A DNA stretch of 64,000 nt from the NCBI RefSeq assembly GCF_023093535.1, contig NZ_CP095757.1, forward strand, positions 3,038,001-3,102,000, read 5' to 3'. The DNA is from Halovivax limisalsi (GTDB lineage Archaea; Halobacteriota; Halobacteria; Halobacteriales; Natrialbaceae). Numbering within the stretch: the stretch's first letter is position 1; every line of letters starts with the position of its first letter. This document shows positions 61,747-64,000 of the stretch, piece after piece. The notes under the pieces are model-generated. The model saw only the letters and a list, made by a program, of their open reading frames with translations, did no database searches and was not told the DNA's origin. A program made the position numbers and the translations under genes.

Positions 61747-62616
61747 ATGACACACGCACAGATGTCCCACTCGGAGACCGAATCGGCCGACGACCAGCCA
61801 GCCACCACCCTCGATTCCGACCTCGTCTCGGAGGACGACGGCTCGTCCCAGGAGACGACGACGGATCGGACGCTGCTCGAAGCGCGCGACCTCAGCGTCT
61901 ATTACGGTGACGAACAAGCGCTCACCGACGTCGACATCGAGATCCCCGAGAAGCAGGTCACCGCCGTCATCGGCCCCTCGGGTTGTGGCAAGTCCACGTT
62001 CCTCCGGTCGATCAACCGGATGAACGATCTCGTCGACACCGCCCGCGTCGACGGCGACCTGCTCTTCGACGGCAAGAACGTCTACGACGACGACGTCGAT
62101 CCCGTCGCGCTCCGCCGGAAGATCGGCATGGTGTTCCAGTCGCCGAACCCGTTCCCCAAATCGATCCGCGACAACGTCGCCTACGGCCTCAAAGTCCAGG
62201 GCGACGATCAGAACGTCGACCAGAAGGTCGAGACCGCGCTCAGGAACGCGGCCCTCTGGGACGAGGTGAACCACCAGCTCGACGAGAGCGGCCTCGAGCT
62301 CTCCGGCGGCCAACAACAGCGCCTCTGTATCGCCCGCGCGATCGCGCCCGACCCGGAGGTCATCCTCATGGACGAGCCCGCGAGCGCGCTCGACCCCGTC
62401 GCCACCTCGAAGATCGAGGACCTGATCGACGATCTGGCCGAAGAGTACACGGTCGTCATCGTCACCCACAACATGCAACAGGCGGCCCGCATCTCCGACA
62501 AGACGGCGGTCTTCCTCACCGGCGGCGAACTCGTCGAGTTCGACGACACAAACAAGATCTTCGAGAATCCCGATCACCAGCGCGTCGAGGACTACATCAC
62601 CGGGAAGTTCGGTTGA
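61747..62616 (+). CDS. pstB: PstB phosphate-transport ATPase
   Basis: 289 aa. Walker [10 protein letters not shown] (residues 76-84), Q-loop [13 protein letters not shown] signature [10 protein letters not shown], Walker [14 protein letters not shown] and H-loop VTHNMQ. An acidic N-terminal extension of about 40 residues precedes the usual start. ATP hydrolysis drives phosphate import through PstCA. Confidence 0.96.
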   Translation: MTHAQMSHSETESADDQPATTLDSDLVSEDDGSSQETTTDRTLLEARDLSVYYGDEQALTDVDIEIPEKQVTAVIGPSGCGKSTFLRSINRMNDLVDTARVDGDLLFDGKNVYDDDVDPVALRRKIGMVFQSPNPFPKSIRDNVAYGLKVQGDDQNVDQKVETALRNAALWDEVNHQLDESGLELSGGQQQRLCIARAIAPDPEVILMDEPASALDPVATSKIEDLIDDLAEEYTVVIVTHNMQQAARISDKTAVFLTGGELVEFDDTNKIFENPDHQRVEDYITGKFG

Positions 62617-62637
62617 GGAACTTTTGCGCTGTCGTTC

Positions 62638-62955
62638 GGAAGACGCTTCGCGTCTTCCGTGATGACGAGAGGCGCGAAGCGCCTCTCGAACCACGCTCTG
62701 ACGGAACGGCGCCAGCACGGCTGGCGCACGTTCCGTCGACGCTCGGCAAAATCTTCAAAAGAGCCTCCGGCTCTTTTGGACGGCGAGGGAACGCAGTTCC
62801 CTCGAGCAGTCGGCGCGAAGCGCCGACGACCTCCGCGGGAGCTTCGCTCCCGCTTAGCTTCCATGAAAAGCACTCCTCGCTCCCCTACAGCGCCGCTTCG
62901 CGGCGCTTTGGCTCGCGGCTTCGCCGCTCGCTTTCCCGCGGCGCGCAGCGCCGCG
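62638..62955. repeat. Array of ten triloop hairpins downstream of pstB
   Basis: Consecutive inverted repeats, each a 5- to 17-bp stem with a three-base loop: 62638-62658 (9 bp, TTC loop), 62666-62688 (10 bp, GAA), 62700-62737 (17 bp with one bulge, ACG), 62756-62778 (10 bp, TCC), 62784-62804 (9 bp, GCA), 62809-62827 (8 bp, GAA), 62835-62853 (8 bp, TTC), 62889-62907 (8 bp, TTC), 62915-62927 (5 bp, TTC) and 62937-62955 (8 bp, GCA). Stems have unrelated sequences, so it is not a copied repeat; what is conserved is the shape. It begins 22 bp after the pstB stop. It may terminate or stabilise the pst mRNA, or be a recombination or mobile-element scar. Confidence 0.85.
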
Positions 62956-63252
62956 CTTTCCGGGTCGGTCGTCGGCCCGCTCGCTCACTTCGTTCGCTCG
63001 CGGTGAACGACTCAGGCGCGGAGCCCCGTCCAGGCCGCTGCAACTCGTTACAACCGCATCAAGCCTTTCCCGCCGGGTCTGGCGACGGCATCCGCACCAA
63101 GGGCAGCTGTCACAACGACGAGAACAGCGTTCCGAAGACCCAGATCCAGCCGTTACCAGCGTCGGTCGGCATCGGCAGTTCACGACCCGAGCTCCAGAAC
63201 CGATTCCCGTCGAACCGCACGCGGACCATCGAGAGGCGCCCCGGAACGACCC

Positions 63253-63266
63253 GAGACATAAGCTAC
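63253..63266 (+). promoter_or_regulatory. TATA-like element before the second phoU
   Basis: GACATAAGCTAC, about 33 bp before ATG 63294. It allows phoU to be transcribed separately from pstSCAB, as the hairpin array would otherwise interrupt read-through. Confidence 0.5.
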
Positions 63267-63293
63267 ATACCCGTTCGACGCGGATTCGCGAGT

Positions 63294-63965
63294 ATGGCAA
63301 GAGAGTCCTATCAGGAACAACTGACGGCGCTTCGCGAGGACGTCTGTTATATGGGCGAAGTCGTCATGGAACGCCTTCGGATGGGCCTCGACGCGCTCGA
63401 CCGGAAGGACGATTCGCTCGCCCGTGAGGTCATCGAGGGCGACTACGAGGTCAACCAGATGTACCTCGACCTCGAACAGCAGTGCGTCGACCTGCTCGCG
63501 CTCCAGCAACCGGTCGCGAGCGACCTCCGGTTCATCGCGGCCTCGTTCAAGATCATCACCGACCTCGAACGGATCGCCGACCTCGCGGTCAACCTCGGCG
63601 AGTACACCATCGACGCCGAGCGCGACCTCTTCCCCGACGTCGACATCCAGGAGATGGGCGTCGCGACGCTCGAGATGGTCGACGACGCGGTCCAGGCCTA
63701 CGACACCGAAGACGTCGAGGCCTGTCGCGAACTCGCCGCCCGCGACGACGACGTCGACCTCGTCGCCGAACGGGCCAGCGAGATCGTCGTCCGCGACCTC
63801 ATCGAACGCGAACTCGACGAGTCCGACGAGGTCGAGGACCTCCTCCAGGACGTCTCCCGGCTCCTGTTGACGATCCGCGACTTGGAACGAATCGGCGATC
63901 ACGCCGTCAACATCGCCGCGCGCACGCTGTACATGGTCGAGAACGACGACGAACTCATCTACTGA
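63294..63965 (+). CDS. phoU: PhoU phosphate-signalling protein (free-standing)
   Basis: 223 aa, two PhoU repeats of three helices. Characteristic metal-binding segments are ASFKIITDLERIADLAVNLGEY and LTIRDLERIGDHAVNIAART. Unlike the divergent AbrB-PhoU protein, it lacks a DNA-binding domain. PhoU acts on the Pst transporter and phosphate signalling. It ends 35 bp before the window edge. Confidence 0.94.
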   Translation: MARESYQEQLTALREDVCYMGEVVMERLRMGLDALDRKDDSLAREVIEGDYEVNQMYLDLEQQCVDLLALQQPVASDLRFIAASFKIITDLERIADLAVNLGEYTIDAERDLFPDVDIQEMGVATLEMVDDAVQAYDTEDVEACRELAARDDDVDLVAERASEIVVRDLIERELDESDEVEDLLQDVSRLLLTIRDLERIGDHAVNIAARTLYMVENDDELIY

Positions 63966-64000
63966 CGGCCCTCGGTTCGGGTTCGCCGTCGTTTCGCTAC

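Larger units (their letters stand above)
62617..63293. other. 677-bp intergenic region between pstB and the second phoU
   Basis: The first half is a dense array of perfect or near-perfect hairpins (separate entry). The second half, 62960-63250, shows no clear gene. A TATA-like ACATAAGCT lies at about 63256, 38 bp before the phoU start. A 20-residue leftward frame (MPTDAGNGWIWVFGTLFSSL) at 63110-63172 was noted but not called. Confidence 0.55.

Noticed and set aside
62638-62955. CRISPR array
   Set aside because: The hairpins have different sequences and no constant repeat-spacer spacing, and no cas gene is present.
63110-63172. 20-residue leftward peptide (MPTDAGNGWIWVFGTLFSSL)
   Set aside because: The hydrophobic segment looks membrane-like but is very short and antisense to the gap between pstB and phoU; it may be a worn fragment of a membrane-protein gene.

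Overview
The window is a chromosomal stretch of a halophilic archaeon (class Halobacteria). The evidence is high G+C coding DNA with short AT-rich promoter islands, strongly acidic proteins, TATA-box promoters 25-30 nt before start codons (leaderless transcripts), Tat-type secretion signals and lipoboxes, and typically archaeal genes: Cbf5, TiaS, ribosomal protein S8e, Mch, an EMC3/DUF106 membrane protein, a GTPBP1-type GTPase and a HVO_A0114-type DNA-binding protein. I did not identify the genus.

Layout. 0-8.2 kb: surface-polysaccharide locus with three glycosyltransferases, an O-antigen-ligase-like membrane protein, a methyltransferase, a P-loop protein, an initiating sugar-phosphate transferase and a PAP2 phosphatase. 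A 26-bp tandem repeat lies inside it. 8.5-15.6 kb: methyltransferase, purine permease, glutaredoxin-like protein, RND/MMPL protein, and a small membrane protein with a winged-helix regulator. 15.9-25.4 kb: a cysteine-synthase remnant; a HTH regulator divergent from tiaS across a 21-bp palindrome array; an aldo/keto reductase; tRNA-Pro(GGG) with a duplicated 3' end; the cbf5-cmk-EMC3 cluster; and mch. 25.4-37.7 kb: metabolic and hypothetical genes, including RsmC-like methyltransferase, GTPBP1-like GTPase, Tat ferritin-like protein, pyrF, gamma-glutamyltransferase, a sensory-rhodopsin-transducer homologue, an HtpX-like protease and a Cys-rich four-helix protein.

37.7-52.8 kb is an ion-homeostasis island: a two-TM K+ channel-like protein, a CPA1 antiporter, a KhtT/KhtU-like pair, an APC permease fused to two universal-stress-protein (USP) domains, a free USP, TrkH, TrkA, a second TrkH, and a formate/nitrite-type channel fused to a closely related USP pair. 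53-58.6 kb: a HAD hydrolase, small hypothetical genes, a TumE/TumA-like toxin-antitoxin locus whose toxin is frameshifted, a strongly structured element with its own TATA box (candidate non-coding RNA), a small zinc-binding protein, S8e, a GNAT acetyltransferase and an AbrB-PhoU regulator. 58.9-64 kb: the phosphate operon pstS-pstC-pstA-pstB, then an array of ten perfect or nearly perfect triloop hairpins, then a second phoU.

The least explained items are the three-way-junction element at 55916-56001, the hairpin array at 62638-62955, the palindrome array at 17348-17460, and the shared USP module on two unrelated transporters. Functional calls come from reading motifs by eye; no database search was possible.
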